Positions 33,616-43,045 are shown, counted from the stretch's first letter. The stretch: DNA of 47,797 nucleotides from DATKCJ01 sp035513275 (GCA_035513275.1 DATKCJ010000250.1:1-47797); one strand, 5' to 3'. Notes: generated by a model not told the origin, from the letters alone. Numbers and translations are program-made.

Positions 33616-33667
33616 CTCCTCCAGCTTTCGCGTTGCGGTCCCCGGGGGGCTCTCGTTGGTTCGTGGG

Positions 33668-35080
33668 ATGGCGAAGTCATCCCAAGCGACCTGGGGCGGC
33701 CGGTTCACGGCAGGCCCCGCAGAGCTTATGCTGCGGTTCAGCGAGTCCGTCTCGTTCGACCGCAGGCTCGCGCCGTTCGACATCTGCGGGAGCAAGGCCC
33801 ACTCGGCCATGCTCGCGGCGTGCGGCCTTATCAGCGAGCGCGAGCGAGCGGCGATCCACAAGGGACTCGACGCCATCGCCTGCGAGATTGCTGCCGGAAA
33901 ATTCGAGTGGGACACGTCGCTTGAGGACGTGCACATGAACATCGAGCATGCGCTCACGCAGCGCGTGCCCGCGGCCACGAAGCTCCACACCGCGCGCAGC
34001 CGCAACGACCAGGTCGCGACCGACATGCGGCTCTACTTCAGGCACGCGTGCGCCCAGATCGCGGAGGCGCTCGCGCACGTGCAACGCACGCTCGTCGACC
34101 TGGCCGACGCGAACCGCGCCGTCCTCATCCCCGGGTATACCCACATGCAGCGCGCGCAGCCGGTTTCGGTCGCACATCATCTGCTTGCCTACGTGGCAAT
34201 GTTCGCGCGCGACGCGGGGCGGTTCACGACCGTCGCCGATCATGCGAACTGGTGCCCGCTCGGCAGCGGTGCGCTTGCGGGCACGACGCTTCCGATCAAC
34301 CGCGAACTTGCCGCGAAGCTGCTGGGCTTTGTCGACGCAAAGGGCAGGCCGCGCGTGACGGCGAACAGCATGGACGCTGTGAGCGATCGCGACGTGCACA
34401 TCGAGTTTACCGCGGCATGCGCGATCGCGGGCGTGCACTTCTCGCGCCTTGCCGAGGATCTCATCCTTTGGTCGACCGCGGAGTTCCGGTTCGTCGACCT
34501 GCCTGATGCGTTTTGCACGGGCTCCAGCCTGATGCCTCAGAAAAAGAATTTCGATGCGGCCGAGCTGCTCCGCGGCAAGGCGGGCCGGCTGCACGGCAAC
34601 CTCACGTCGCTTCTCACAATGGTGAAGGGCCTGCCGCTGACCTACAACCGCGACATGCAGGAGGACAAGGTGCCGGTGTTCGACAGCCACGATCAAGTCG
34701 TGCTCTGTGCCGAGGTGCTCGCGGCTGCGCTCACGGGTGCGAAATTCCTCGAGAATCGCTGCGCGGCTGCGGTCGCCGATCCGTTGTTACTGGCGACGGA
34801 TGTCGCCGACTACCTTGTCGAGCGCGGCGTGCCGTTTCGCGAGGCGCACCATGCGGTCGGCGTCCTCGTGAAACAGGCCGAGACTGCCGGCGTGCCGCTG
34901 CCGCAGCTTCCGCTCGGGGCCGTGCAAGGTGTGAACAAGGCGTTCGCGGCGGATTGGACGGAGTGCTTCGACCTCGGCCGCGCGATGCGCATGCGCGAGC
35001 ACACGGGCATGCCAGGTCCGCGACAGGTCGTGCGCGAGATCGCGCGGTGGCGCAAGGCGCTCGCCAACCAAGCGGGTTGA
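33668..35080 (+). CDS. argH: Argininosuccinate lyase
   Basis: The 470-residue enzyme splits argininosuccinate into arginine and fumarate, the last step of arginine synthesis. Visible motifs include TWGGRF, TARSRNDQVATD, GYTHMQRAQP and the flexible signature loop GSSLMPQKKN with its catalytic Ser. ATG 33668 gives the family N-terminus (MAKSSQATWGGRF); the ATG-like codon four residues earlier is less likely. No other arginine genes are adjacent. The MFS gene follows after 13 bases. Confidence 0.96.
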   Translation: MAKSSQATWGGRFTAGPAELMLRFSESVSFDRRLAPFDICGSKAHSAMLAACGLISERERAAIHKGLDAIACEIAAGKFEWDTSLEDVHMNIEHALTQRVPAATKLHTARSRNDQVATDMRLYFRHACAQIAEALAHVQRTLVDLADANRAVLIPGYTHMQRAQPVSVAHHLLAYVAMFARDAGRFTTVADHANWCPLGSGALAGTTLPINRELAAKLLGFVDAKGRPRVTANSMDAVSDRDVHIEFTAACAIAGVHFSRLAEDLILWSTAEFRFVDLPDAFCTGSSLMPQKKNFDAAELLRGKAGRLHGNLTSLLTMVKGLPLTYNRDMQEDKVPVFDSHDQVVLCAEVLAAALTGAKFLENRCAAAVADPLLLATDVADYLVERGVPFREAHHAVGVLVKQAETAGVPLPQLPLGAVQGVNKAFAADWTECFDLGRAMRMREHTGMPGPRQVVREIARWRKALANQAG

Positions 35081-35093
35081 GAGGGTCCGTCCG

Positions 35094-36491
35094 ATGACGG
35101 CCGACACGATGCAAACCCAGGAGGGCGGGTCGCTGCGCCCCTATCGCAGCGGGCTTGTCTTCGGTTTCTTCAACGCGATCAACTGGCAGGTAGCGCTGGG
35201 CACGCCGATGGTGCTGCTCGCGGAGGCCCTCGGTGCGAGCCCGTTCCAGGTGGGGATGGCCTACGCGTTTGTCTACATTCTCACGCCCGTGCAGGTGCTC
35301 GCAACGCCTCTGCTGCACCGGTTCGGATTCCGGCAACTCATGAGCGCGGGGTGGGGCTTGCGTTCGCTGTTCCTTCTGCCGGCGATTTTCGTGGCCGTGC
35401 TCGCGCGTATTTCGGGACCGGAGCCGTGGATGGTAAACGTGCTCATCGGGAGTGTGTTTCTGTTCACGTTCATGCGCTCGATCGCGAGCTGCGCGTGGGT
35501 GCCGTGGCTCTACGCAATCCTGCCGCCGGGCATCCGCGGTCGTTATTTCGCAAGCGACCAGGTGATCTCGGGCATCGGGAGCATCGGCATCCTAGTGACT
35601 TGCTCTGTGCTGTTCATGACGCTGCCGCTCTTCGACGCGTTCATCGTGATGTATTCGATCTCGTTCGCCGGCGCGGTCGCGAGTTTCTTCTTTCTGCGCC
35701 GCATGCCCGACGGCGAGAAGCCGTCGACGATCAGCCTGCGCCGCGTGTTCCAGGAAACGCCGGCGTTCCTGCTGAAGCCGTCTCCGTTCCGGCGATTTCT
35801 CGCGGCGTCGGCAGGCTTTGCGATCCTCACGACACCGGTTGCGCCGTTCTGCGCCTATTACCTGCGCGTGCAGGACGCGCTCGCGCCGGGAAACATCCTG
35901 CTTTTCACCACGATGCAATACGCCGGCGTCGTGCTCGGCTCGCTGATGCTGCGAAACCAGATCGACCGCATCGGGCCGCGGCCGTTCTTCTTCCTCGCGT
36001 TGATTCTGAATGTCACGGTCTGCGCCTATTGGATCGGCGAGCTGCAGTTCGGTGTCACGGACACAGCGTGGCTGCCGTTCATCTACCTATTGTTCGGCAT
36101 GGGCGCGGCGACATGGGTGTCGGCGACGCTTTCATTCCTGCCGCACGTCACCGGTGGTCCGAGCCGGCCGCTGCTTCTCTCGCTTCATGGCGCGGTGACT
36201 TCGCTGATCGGCGGGCTTTCACCGATCGTGTGGGGATACTTCCTGAAGGAGCCCGGCGACGTGCCGGCGATGGATCCCGTGATGTTCCAAGTGTTCTTCG
36301 TCGTCGGCATCGTGGGGCTTGTGGCGATCGCATTCTGGTTGCGCACGATGGAGATACCCGCGACCACGGGCGAGCGCGTGGAGCTCGGAAGCGTCGTCAT
36401 GAGGCCGCAGCGCGCCTTCACCTACCTCATCAACCTCGTCGATGTCTCGTTCGCGCCGCGCAGTGGCAAACCCGAGGATCGCAAGGACTGA
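35094..36491 (+). CDS. Major facilitator superfamily transporter
   Basis: A 465-residue protein with about twelve hydrophobic helices, starting FGFFNAINWQVALGTPMVLLAEALGASPFQVGMAYAF. An Arg-rich loop (LLHRFGFRQLMSAGWGLRS) matches the MFS loop between helices 2 and 3. The sequence resembles MFS members of unknown substrate. It lies between argH and mutL in the same direction with gaps of 13 and 6 bases, so it is probably co-transcribed with them. Confidence 0.87.
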   Translation: MTADTMQTQEGGSLRPYRSGLVFGFFNAINWQVALGTPMVLLAEALGASPFQVGMAYAFVYILTPVQVLATPLLHRFGFRQLMSAGWGLRSLFLLPAIFVAVLARISGPEPWMVNVLIGSVFLFTFMRSIASCAWVPWLYAILPPGIRGRYFASDQVISGIGSIGILVTCSVLFMTLPLFDAFIVMYSISFAGAVASFFFLRRMPDGEKPSTISLRRVFQETPAFLLKPSPFRRFLAASAGFAILTTPVAPFCAYYLRVQDALAPGNILLFTTMQYAGVVLGSLMLRNQIDRIGPRPFFFLALILNVTVCAYWIGELQFGVTDTAWLPFIYLLFGMGAATWVSATLSFLPHVTGGPSRPLLLSLHGAVTSLIGGLSPIVWGYFLKEPGDVPAMDPVMFQVFFVVGIVGLVAIAFWLRTMEIPATTGERVELGSVVMRPQRAFTYLINLVDVSFAPRSGKPEDRKD

Positions 36492-36497
36492 TCCCGC

Positions 36498-38264
36498 ATG
36501 GCGACGATTCACATTCTCCCCGACAAGGTTGCGAACCAGATCGCAGCGGGCGAGGTCGTCGAGCGGCCGGCCGCGGTGGTGAAGGAACTCGTCGAGAACA
36601 GCCTCGATGCGGGCGCCACGCGGATCACGGTGGAGTTCGCGCATGGCGGGCGTTCGCTCATGCGCGTGGAAGACGATGGCCGCGGGATGGACCGCGAGGA
36701 TGCTCAACTCGCGCTTCAGCGCCACGCGACAAGCAAAATCACCGTCGCGGCGGATCTCGACCGGCTCGGCACGTTCGGCTTTCGCGGCGAGGCGCTGCCT
36801 TCGATTGCGAGTGTCTCGAAGTTTGAGCTGCGCACGCGGCCCACGGCGCTCGACTCGGGCGTGGAGATCGCGATTCACGGCGGGCGCACGGTGCACGTGA
36901 AAGACTGCGGCATGCCGGCCGGCACGCGGATCACGGTCTCACAGCTTTTCGGCCCCGTGCCGGCGCGGCGCAAGTTCCTGAAGAGCGACACGACCGAGTC
37001 GGCGCACATCATCCAATGCGTCCGGTTCTATGCGCTCGCGCATCCGGGCGTGGCGTTCACGCTCATCGAGGACGGACGCGTGATTTTCCAATCGCCGGCG
37101 TGCGAGGCGCTGCTCGATCGCGTGACGGAGATCTTCGGCAAGCAGATCGCCGCGGCGCTGATGCCGGTGAGCGCAGTCGGGGAGGGGATTGCACTGCGCG
37201 GATTCATCGGCAGGCCGGGCGCGAGCCGGTCGACGCGGCACGACCTGATCACGTTCGTCAACCGCCGTCCCGTCGACAGCCGCACGCTCACCTACGCGGT
37301 GATCGAATCGTATCAGGCATCGCTGCCGCGCGGGCGCTATCCGCTGGCGTTTCTTTTTCTCGAGATCGATCCGACGCAGGTCGACGTGAACGTGCATCCC
37401 GCGAAGCGCGAGGTGCGATTCCGTCACGACCCGACGGTGCGCTCGTTCGTGATCACCGCGCTGCTCGAGACGCTTCGGGGCGGCGCCGAGCCGAAGCCCG
37501 AATCGCTTCCTCCTCAGCCCGTGGAAGTGCGGCCGGCGATTGTGCTGCCGCCGCCGATGCCGGCGTTCGTGGGATCGTCACGATCGTCTGCGAGCACGCG
37601 GCCAGTCGGATCCATGCCGATCGCGCAGTTTCCGGCGACGGCGTCACCGCCGGTTGCAACAGCACCGACTGCCGCCGGGCTCGATGGCTGGCGTTTCATC
37701 GCGGAAATCGCGGCAGGCTATTGGGTGTATGAATCTCCGAACGGACTTGTAGTGCTCGACGAGCGTGCGGCGCTCGAGCGAATCCTGTTCGAGAAACTCG
37801 AACGCGAGTTCGCCGACGGTCGCACGGAGAGCCAGCGGATGCTTTTCGCAGTGCCGGTGGAACTCGATCCTGTCGCTGCTGCGATGCTCGGCGAGCATCT
37901 CGCGTTTCTTGCTCTGCATGGACTCGAGGTCGCGGCGTTCGGCAGAAACTTCTTCCGGATCGAGGCTGTGCCGGTATGGCTCGATCCAGCCGACGCGGAA
38001 CCGTTCTTGCGCGACATCCTGGGCTCGATGCGCGAAGGACGGCTCGACCCCGCCAAGCCGGCGCTTGCCCGCGAGAGTATCGCACGCATCGCGGCCGTCC
38101 GGGCGATCGCCGCGCGCAGGTCCGCGGGTCGGGATGACCCGGCGGGATTGATCGCCGCGCTGCTTGGCTGCGAGCGGCCGCTGCTTACGCCAGCGGGGCG
38201 TCCGACTTACATCGAGATCTCGGCCTCCGAGCTGTCGCAGCGTTTTCAAAAAGAGCATTGCTAG
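36498..38264 (+). CDS. mutL: DNA mismatch repair protein MutL with altered endonuclease-site motif
   Basis: A 588-residue protein. The N-terminal GHKL ATPase is complete: VKELVENSLDAGAT, EDDGRGM, HATSK and GTFGFRGEALPSIASV. The transducer domain has FVNRRPVDSRTL and VDVNVHPAKREVRF. A Pro/Ala-rich linker spans about 335-395. In the C-terminal dimerisation domain the metal motif DQHA-x2-E-x4-E appears as D421-E-R-A-A-L-E427-R-I-L-F-E432, keeping the acids but losing the Gln-His. The nuclease activity seen in MutL of organisms without MutH may therefore be weak or absent. glgP begins 86 bases later. Confidence 0.95.
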   Translation: MATIHILPDKVANQIAAGEVVERPAAVVKELVENSLDAGATRITVEFAHGGRSLMRVEDDGRGMDREDAQLALQRHATSKITVAADLDRLGTFGFRGEALPSIASVSKFELRTRPTALDSGVEIAIHGGRTVHVKDCGMPAGTRITVSQLFGPVPARRKFLKSDTTESAHIIQCVRFYALAHPGVAFTLIEDGRVIFQSPACEALLDRVTEIFGKQIAAALMPVSAVGEGIALRGFIGRPGASRSTRHDLITFVNRRPVDSRTLTYAVIESYQASLPRGRYPLAFLFLEIDPTQVDVNVHPAKREVRFRHDPTVRSFVITALLETLRGGAEPKPESLPPQPVEVRPAIVLPPPMPAFVGSSRSSASTRPVGSMPIAQFPATASPPVATAPTAAGLDGWRFIAEIAAGYWVYESPNGLVVLDERAALERILFEKLEREFADGRTESQRMLFAVPVELDPVAAAMLGEHLAFLALHGLEVAAFGRNFFRIEAVPVWLDPADAEPFLRDILGSMREGRLDPAKPALARESIARIAAVRAIAARRSAGRDDPAGLIAALLGCERPLLTPAGRPTYIEISASELSQRFQKEHC

Positions 38265-38350
38265 GCGCCGGTGGCCGCGGAAGTGTGGCGAAGACAGGTT
38301 TTTCGAGGCTCCCGACGGGCCGCGAATTCAACGCAAACCGCCTTTTCCGC

Positions 38351-40852
38351 ATGCCACGCAAGACTGCTACCAAGCCGGGCGTCGCCGGGTTCAAGTTCAA
38401 CACCGGCATGACCGTGGAGGGTTTCAAGACCTCCATCCTCAACCATCTCAAGTTCACGCTTGCGCGCCATCCCTCGACGGCGACCAAGCGCGACTGGTGG
38501 ACCGCCACCTCGATGGCCGTGCGCGATCGCATCCTCGAGCGGTTCATCCGCACGATGGCGACGCACAACGACGCCAAGGTGCGCCGCGTGTATTACCTCT
38601 CGCTCGAGTATCTCATGGGCCGGCTGCTCATGAACAACCTCTACAACTCCGGCTTGCAGGACATCGCGCGCGACGCCCTCGAGAGCCTCGGCCTCGACAT
38701 CGATGAGATCCGCGAGGAGGAGGTCGACATGGGCCTGGGCAACGGCGGCCTCGGCCGGCTCGCCGCGTGTTTCCTCGACTCACTGGCCACACTCGATCTG
38801 CCCGCGGTTGGCTACGGCATCCACTACGAATTCGGCCTGTTCCGGCAGGAGTTCGTCAACGGCGCGCAGATCGAGCACCCCGACAACTGGACGATCAGCG
38901 GCATGCCTTGGGAAGTGCCGCGCCCGGAGTTCACGCGCGCCATCCAGCTCTACGGCGAGGTCGAGATCCGCTGCGACGACGCGGGCAACGCCACGCGGCA
39001 CTGGGTGAACACCAGGACCATCCTCGGTGTGCCCTACGACGTGCCCATCGCAGGCTACGGCACCGGCACGGTGAATTTCCTTCGCCTCTGGGCGTCGAAG
39101 TCGGACCAGGAGTTCGACCTCGATGTGTTCAACCGCGGCGGTTACGTCGAGGCGGTCCGCGAGAAGGCCGTCGGCGAGACGATTTCGAAGGTTCTCTACC
39201 CGAACGACCGCACCGAGAACGGCAAGGAGCTGCGCCTCGTGCAGCAGTATTTCTTCGTTGCGTGCTCGCTGCAGGACATCATCCGACGCTTCCGCAACGC
39301 GCACTCAAGCTGGGACGAGTTTCCCGAGAAGGTCGCCATCCAGCTCAACGACACGCACCCGGCGATCGCGATCGTCGAGCTCATGCGGATTTTTCACGAC
39401 ATCGAGAGCATGTCGTGGGAAAAGGCGTGGGACATCGTGAGCCGCACCTTCGCCTACACGAACCACACGTTGCTGCCCGAGGCGCTCGAGCGCTGGAGCG
39501 TGCCGCTGATGCGCAAGGTCCTCCCGCGGCACATGGAGATCATCTTCGAGATCAACGCCCGCCACCTCAAGCAGGTCGAGGCCCGCTGGCCGGGCGACGT
39601 CGTGAAGAAGCGCGAGTGCTCGCTGATCGATGAGAACCACGTGCAGACCGTCCGCATGGCGCACCTGTCCGTCGTCGGCTCGCACTCGGTGAACGGCGTC
39701 GCCGCGCTGCACACCGAGTTGCTCAAGAAGACGCTCTTCCCTGAGTTCGACGAGTTGTTCAAGGGCCGGTTCAACAACAAGACCAACGGTATCACGCCGC
39801 GCCGGTGGCTTCTCGCGTGCAACCCGCGGCTCTCGGCCGCGATCGGCGAGCGCATCGGCACGTCGTGGGCGCGCGATCTCGACCAGCTCCGGCGCCTCGA
39901 GAAATGGGCCGACGACTCGGCGTTCCAGAAGGAGTTCATGGCAGTGAAGCACGCCAACAAGGCCGAGCTCGCAGGGCTCATCCACCGCAAGTGCGGCACG
40001 GAAGTGTCGCCCGATGCGCTCTTTGACGTGCAGATCAAGCGACTCCACGAATACAAGCGCCAGCACCTGAACCTTCTCCACATCCTCACGCTCTACCGCA
40101 GGCTCCTGCGCAATCCCGACCTGGACATCGTCCCGCGCGTGTTTGTTTTCGGCGCGAAGGCGGCGCCCGGTTACGAGATCGCAAAGACGATCATCCGCGC
40201 AATCAACTGCGTCGGCCGCACAATCAACGCGGACGCGCGGATCAAGGACAAGTTGAAGGTCGCGTTCCTGCCGAACTACAGCGTGTCACTTGCCTCGCGC
40301 ATAATCCCTGGCGCGGATCTCTCGGAGCAGATATCCACCGCAGGCAAGGAAGCCTCGGGTACGGGGAACATGAAACTCGCGCTGAACGGTGCGCTCACAA
40401 TCGGCACGCTCGACGGTGCGAACATCGAGATCAAGGAAGAGGTCGGCGATGAGAACATTTTCATCTTCGGCATGACCGTCGACGAGGTGAACGACCTGCA
40501 CGCGAAGGGCTACAAGCCGTGGGACTACTACCACAGGAACGATGAGCTGCGTGCCGTGATCGACTGGATCGGCTCCGACGCGTTCACGCCCGGCGAACAC
40601 GGTGCGTTCGCGTCGTTGCGCCACAGCTTTCTCGACGGCGGCGATCCGTTCATGTGCCTGGCCGACTACGAGGCGTATTGCGCGGCACAAGCGCGAGTCG
40701 ACGAGGCGTTCCGCGACAAGAAGCGCTGGGCCCGCATGGCGATCCTCAACACCGCACGCGTCGGCAAGTTCTCGAGCGACCGCACCATCCGCGAGTATTC
40801 CGAGGAGATCTGGAAACTCGAACCGATCGCGGTGCCGTTCCAGGCGGAGTGA
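38351..40852 (+). CDS. glgP: Glycogen/starch phosphorylase (GT35)
   Basis: The 833-residue enzyme releases glucose 1-phosphate from glycogen. The PLP lysine is K675 in GTGNMKLALNGALTIGTLDGAN. Other hallmarks are YLSLEYLMGRLL, LGNGGLGRLAACFLDS, NDTHPAIAIVELMR and FDVQIKRLHEYKRQ. ATG 38351 gives a normal length; the frame stays open upstream to a TTG that overlaps mutL. It is followed by a GTAGC element placed between it and the convergent glycosyltransferase gene. Confidence 0.97.
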   Translation: MPRKTATKPGVAGFKFNTGMTVEGFKTSILNHLKFTLARHPSTATKRDWWTATSMAVRDRILERFIRTMATHNDAKVRRVYYLSLEYLMGRLLMNNLYNSGLQDIARDALESLGLDIDEIREEEVDMGLGNGGLGRLAACFLDSLATLDLPAVGYGIHYEFGLFRQEFVNGAQIEHPDNWTISGMPWEVPRPEFTRAIQLYGEVEIRCDDAGNATRHWVNTRTILGVPYDVPIAGYGTGTVNFLRLWASKSDQEFDLDVFNRGGYVEAVREKAVGETISKVLYPNDRTENGKELRLVQQYFFVACSLQDIIRRFRNAHSSWDEFPEKVAIQLNDTHPAIAIVELMRIFHDIESMSWEKAWDIVSRTFAYTNHTLLPEALERWSVPLMRKVLPRHMEIIFEINARHLKQVEARWPGDVVKKRECSLIDENHVQTVRMAHLSVVGSHSVNGVAALHTELLKKTLFPEFDELFKGRFNNKTNGITPRRWLLACNPRLSAAIGERIGTSWARDLDQLRRLEKWADDSAFQKEFMAVKHANKAELAGLIHRKCGTEVSPDALFDVQIKRLHEYKRQHLNLLHILTLYRRLLRNPDLDIVPRVFVFGAKAAPGYEIAKTIIRAINCVGRTINADARIKDKLKVAFLPNYSVSLASRIIPGADLSEQISTAGKEASGTGNMKLALNGALTIGTLDGANIEIKEEVGDENIFIFGMTVDEVNDLHAKGYKPWDYYHRNDELRAVIDWIGSDAFTPGEHGAFASLRHSFLDGGDPFMCLADYEAYCAAQARVDEAFRDKKRWARMAILNTARVGKFSSDRTIREYSEEIWKLEPIAVPFQAE

Positions 40853-40855
40853 CCG

Positions 40856-40874
40856 ATTGCGGAATGCGGATTGA
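40856..40874. repeat. Short GGATTGC-type array after glgP
   Basis: GATTGC, GGAATGC and GGATTGA lie directly after the glgP stop codon and abut the next element. Confidence 0.6.
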
Positions 40875-40875
40875 A

Positions 40876-40924
40876 GTAGCGCGGGTCTATTGACCCGCGT
40901 CGGCAGGTCAAAGACCTGCCCTAC
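40876..40924. terminator. GTAGC-bounded two-hairpin element, copy 6, between convergent genes
   Basis: The shortest copy. GTAGC, then hairpin GCGGGTC/GACCCGC, then hairpin GGCAGGTC/GACCTGCC, then CTAC. It lies between the ends of glgP and the minus-strand glycosyltransferase gene, where it could end both transcripts. It lacks a T-run, so termination is inferred. Confidence 0.6.
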
Positions 40925-40950
40925 AGCTTGCGCGGAGTGCTTGGTCGCCT

Positions 40951-41958
40951 CTACGCACCCGCCGGCCCAAACATCTCCTGCCAGCGCAACTCCTCCGCGC
41001 GCATCGCCCGCTCGGCGATCCACAACGACTGTTGCGGCGGTTTGTGCGCGATATGCAGCGCTGCGAGCAACGCGTGCATTGTTAGCTGCGGATCCATCTC
41101 GCGCGGCTCAGGCCAAGTTTCCTCGAAAAATCGCCGGCACCACGTGCGCGCGCCCTCGCGCACGAGCTCGGCGCGCCACCGCGCCGCGAGTCGGCGTGAG
41201 TTTTTCTCGTCGTGTTCCCTGCGACCGGGCGAGGAGCTGATGTGGTGAAGCACGCTGCTCCCGAGCGCCACCCAGTTGCGCAGGCCGGCGGCACGCGCGC
41301 GCAGGCAGAAGTCGATGTCCTCACCGCCATTCAAGAATTTCTCGTCGAATCCGCCGAGCTGTAGAAACGTGTCTCGCCTCGTGAACGCACAGGCGCCGGT
41401 GACAGCGACGACGGATCGGAACCGGCGGAAGCGGGCAATACCTGCCGGAGGTCCGCAGTGCGCGGGCTTGCCGTTCATGTCGATGAAGATACCGGAGTGG
41501 TCGACAGCGCCGCCCTTGATGTTGAGCTGAATGTTTCCGACGAACCCGGGTCTGCGGCCGAAACGGAAGATCTCCAGCATTGGGGGCAACCAGCCGGGAA
41601 GGAGCACGAGGTCGTTGTTCAGGAGGCCGAGAATGTCGCCGGTCGCAGCACGCGCGCCACGGTTGTTCGACACGGCATAGCCGAGATTGGTTTCATTGAG
41701 CAACACGCGCACGGGCGGTTTGAGGGTCGCCAGGCCGTTCGACGGGTTCGACGGATTCGACAAGCTCACCGCAGGCAGGCTCACCGCAGGCGAGCTCAGG
41801 CTTCTCAACCATTCGCGTGTGCCGTCGGTCGAGCCGTCGTCGACGAGAACGATTTCGTGTTCGAGCCCGCGCGGAATAGTCGCTTGAAGCGACTCGAGGC
41901 ATGCCTTCGTCAATTCGAGGCAGTTGTAGAGGGGAATGACGAAGGAGACCTTGAACAA
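40951..41958 (-). CDS. Family 2 glycosyltransferase with a repeat-derived insertion
   Basis: A 335-residue GT-A enzyme starting VSFVIPLYNCLELTKACLESL, with the nucleotide-binding VLVDDGSTDGT, the metal motif in LLNNDLVLLPGW, and the acceptor motif GGEDIDFCLRARAAG. About 28 residues (SSPAVSLPAVSLSNPSNPSNGLATL) between the second and third strands are encoded by a tandem-repeat element (41731-41801), making this loop longer than usual. The family transfers sugars to growing surface polysaccharides; rfbA, rfbB and a reductase lie upstream on the same strand. Confidence 0.9.
   Translation of the reverse strand: MFKVSFVIPLYNCLELTKACLESLQATIPRGLEHEIVLVDDGSTDGTREWLRSLSSPAVSLPAVSLSNPSNPSNGLATLKPPVRVLLNETNLGYAVSNNRGARAATGDILGLLNNDLVLLPGWLPPMLEIFRFGRRPGFVGNIQLNIKGGAVDHSGIFIDMNGKPAHCGPPAGIARFRRFRSVVAVTGACAFTRRDTFLQLGGFDEKFLNGGEDIDFCLRARAAGLRNWVALGSSVLHHISSSPGRREHDEKNSRRLAARWRAELVREGARTWCRRFFEETWPEPREMDPQLTMHALLAALHIAHKPPQQSLWIAERAMRAEELRWQEMFGPAGA
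41731..41801. repeat. In-frame tandem repeat inside the glycosyltransferase gene
   Basis: Nine-base units GTTCGACGG, GTTCGACGG, ATTCGACAA are followed by two 15-base units starting GCTCACCGCAGGC, then GCTCAGG. The TTCGACAAGCTCACC composition resembles a palindromic repeat found between genes in many bacteria (TTCGACAAGCTCAGG...). Here it lies within a reading frame without breaking it. Confidence 0.75.
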
Positions 41959-41961
41959 GGG

Positions 41962-42128
41962 AGGGGGAGTGAAAGTGAGAGTGAAAGTGGAAAGTGGATC
42001 GGAGTTCGGAGGGCGGAGTTTGGGGGGCAGTGGTCCCGTGGTCCGTGGTTTGTAGTCTCTTGGTTCCTTGCTCGTTTGGTCCCTTGGTCTTTCGTCCCTT
42101 GGTCTTTCGTCCCTTTCTCCATCACTCC
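41962..42128. repeat. Long degenerate 6-7-base array between rfbA and the glycosyltransferase gene
   Basis: The left part repeats AGTGAA/AGTGAG/AGTGGA units. The middle repeats GGAGTT/CGGAGG. The right part repeats GGTCC and CCCTTGGTCTTTCGT (the latter twice in tandem). The array fills the whole 172-base gap, from just before the glycosyltransferase start codon to the end of rfbA. It leaves almost no unique sequence for a promoter, so the two genes are probably co-transcribed. Confidence 0.8.
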
Positions 42129-42130
42129 CC

Positions 42131-43045
42131 TTACCGCTCCTCCGCGAGCATGCGCCGCAGGTATGCGCCGTATCCGGACTTGCCGTAGAACGCGATTCGC
42201 TCCTCGACGCGCGCGCGGTCGATCCAGCCCGCGCGGAACGCGATCTCCTCGAGGCACGCGATCTTCAGGCCCTGCCGGTCCTCGATCACCTGCACGAAGT
42301 TCGATGCATCGAGCAGCGAGGAGTGCGTGCCAGTGTCGAGCCAGGCGGTGCCGCGACCGAGTATCTCGACATTGAGGTTGCCGGCCTCGAGGTAAATGCG
42401 GTTCAAGTCGGTGATCTCGAGCTCGCCACGCGCGGACGGCTTCAGGTCGCGCGCGATGGCGACGACTTCCGGGTCGTAGAAGTAAACACCGGGCACGGCG
42501 TAGTTGGATTTCGGCGCCTTGGGTTTCTCCTCGATCGAGACGGCACGCCCCTGCTTGTCGAACTCGACAACGCCGTAGGCACCGGGATCGGACACGTGGT
42601 AGCCGAAGATCGTCGCGCCGGATGTGCGCGCATTCGCTGCGTGAAGCGATTTCACGAGGTCGTGACCGTAGAAGAGGTTGTCGCCAAGGATGAGGGCCGA
42701 GTGGTCGCCGCCGATGAAACCGGCGCCGATTTGAAACGCCTGCGCGAGGCCCTCGGGTCGCGGTTGCTCGGCGTATTCAATCTGCATGCCCAGTTGCGAG
42801 CCGTCGCCCAGGAGCTTGCGGAAAAGCGGTAGATCAACCGGCGTCGAGATGACCAGCACCTCGCGAATCCCGGCGAGCATCAGCACCGACAGCGGGTAGT
42901 AGACCATCGGCTTGTCGAAGACCGGCATGAGCTGCTTGCTTACGGCAATTGTGAGTGGGTAGAGCCGGGTTCCACTGCCCCCGGCGAGGATGATGCCTTT
43001 GCGGGATTGCGGAGTGCGGAGTGTGGATTGCGGATTGGCAGGCAC
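42131..43045 (-). CDS. rfbA: Glucose-1-phosphate thymidylyltransferase with a repeat-encoded N-terminus
   Basis: A 304-residue enzyme that makes dTDP-glucose. The nucleotide-binding GIILAGGSGTRLYPLT and later ILGDNLFYGHDL and WLDTGTHSSLLDASNF are typical of RfbA. The only in-frame start before the conserved KGIILAGG is a GTG at 43045. The first 15 residues (MPANPQSTLRTPQSR) are the direct translation of a 7-base GGATTGC/GGAGTGC array and are absent from the family. The native start codon seems to have been replaced. rfbB lies upstream. Confidence 0.94.
   Translation of the reverse strand: MPANPQSTLRTPQSRKGIILAGGSGTRLYPLTIAVSKQLMPVFDKPMVYYPLSVLMLAGIREVLVISTPVDLPLFRKLLGDGSQLGMQIEYAEQPRPEGLAQAFQIGAGFIGGDHSALILGDNLFYGHDLVKSLHAANARTSGATIFGYHVSDPGAYGVVEFDKQGRAVSIEEKPKAPKSNYAVPGVYFYDPEVVAIARDLKPSARGELEITDLNRIYLEAGNLNVEILGRGTAWLDTGTHSSLLDASNFVQVIEDRQGLKIACLEEIAFRAGWIDRARVEERIAFYGKSGYGAYLRRMLAEER
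43003..43038. repeat. 7-base array forming the 5' end of rfbA
   Basis: Units GGATTGC, GGAGTGC, GGAGTGT, GGATTGC and GGATTGG run head to tail. Read on the minus strand they encode residues about 4-15 of RfbA. Confidence 0.85.

Larger units (their letters stand above)
33345..33667. other. Repeat-filled gap before argH
   Basis: The 323 bases consist almost wholly of repeats: a GGAGTGC/GGATTGC array directly after the ExbD stop, then a GTAGC element, then two copies of a 61-63-base unit. No gene is visible. The argH promoter would have to lie within or just after the second copy. Confidence 0.6.
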
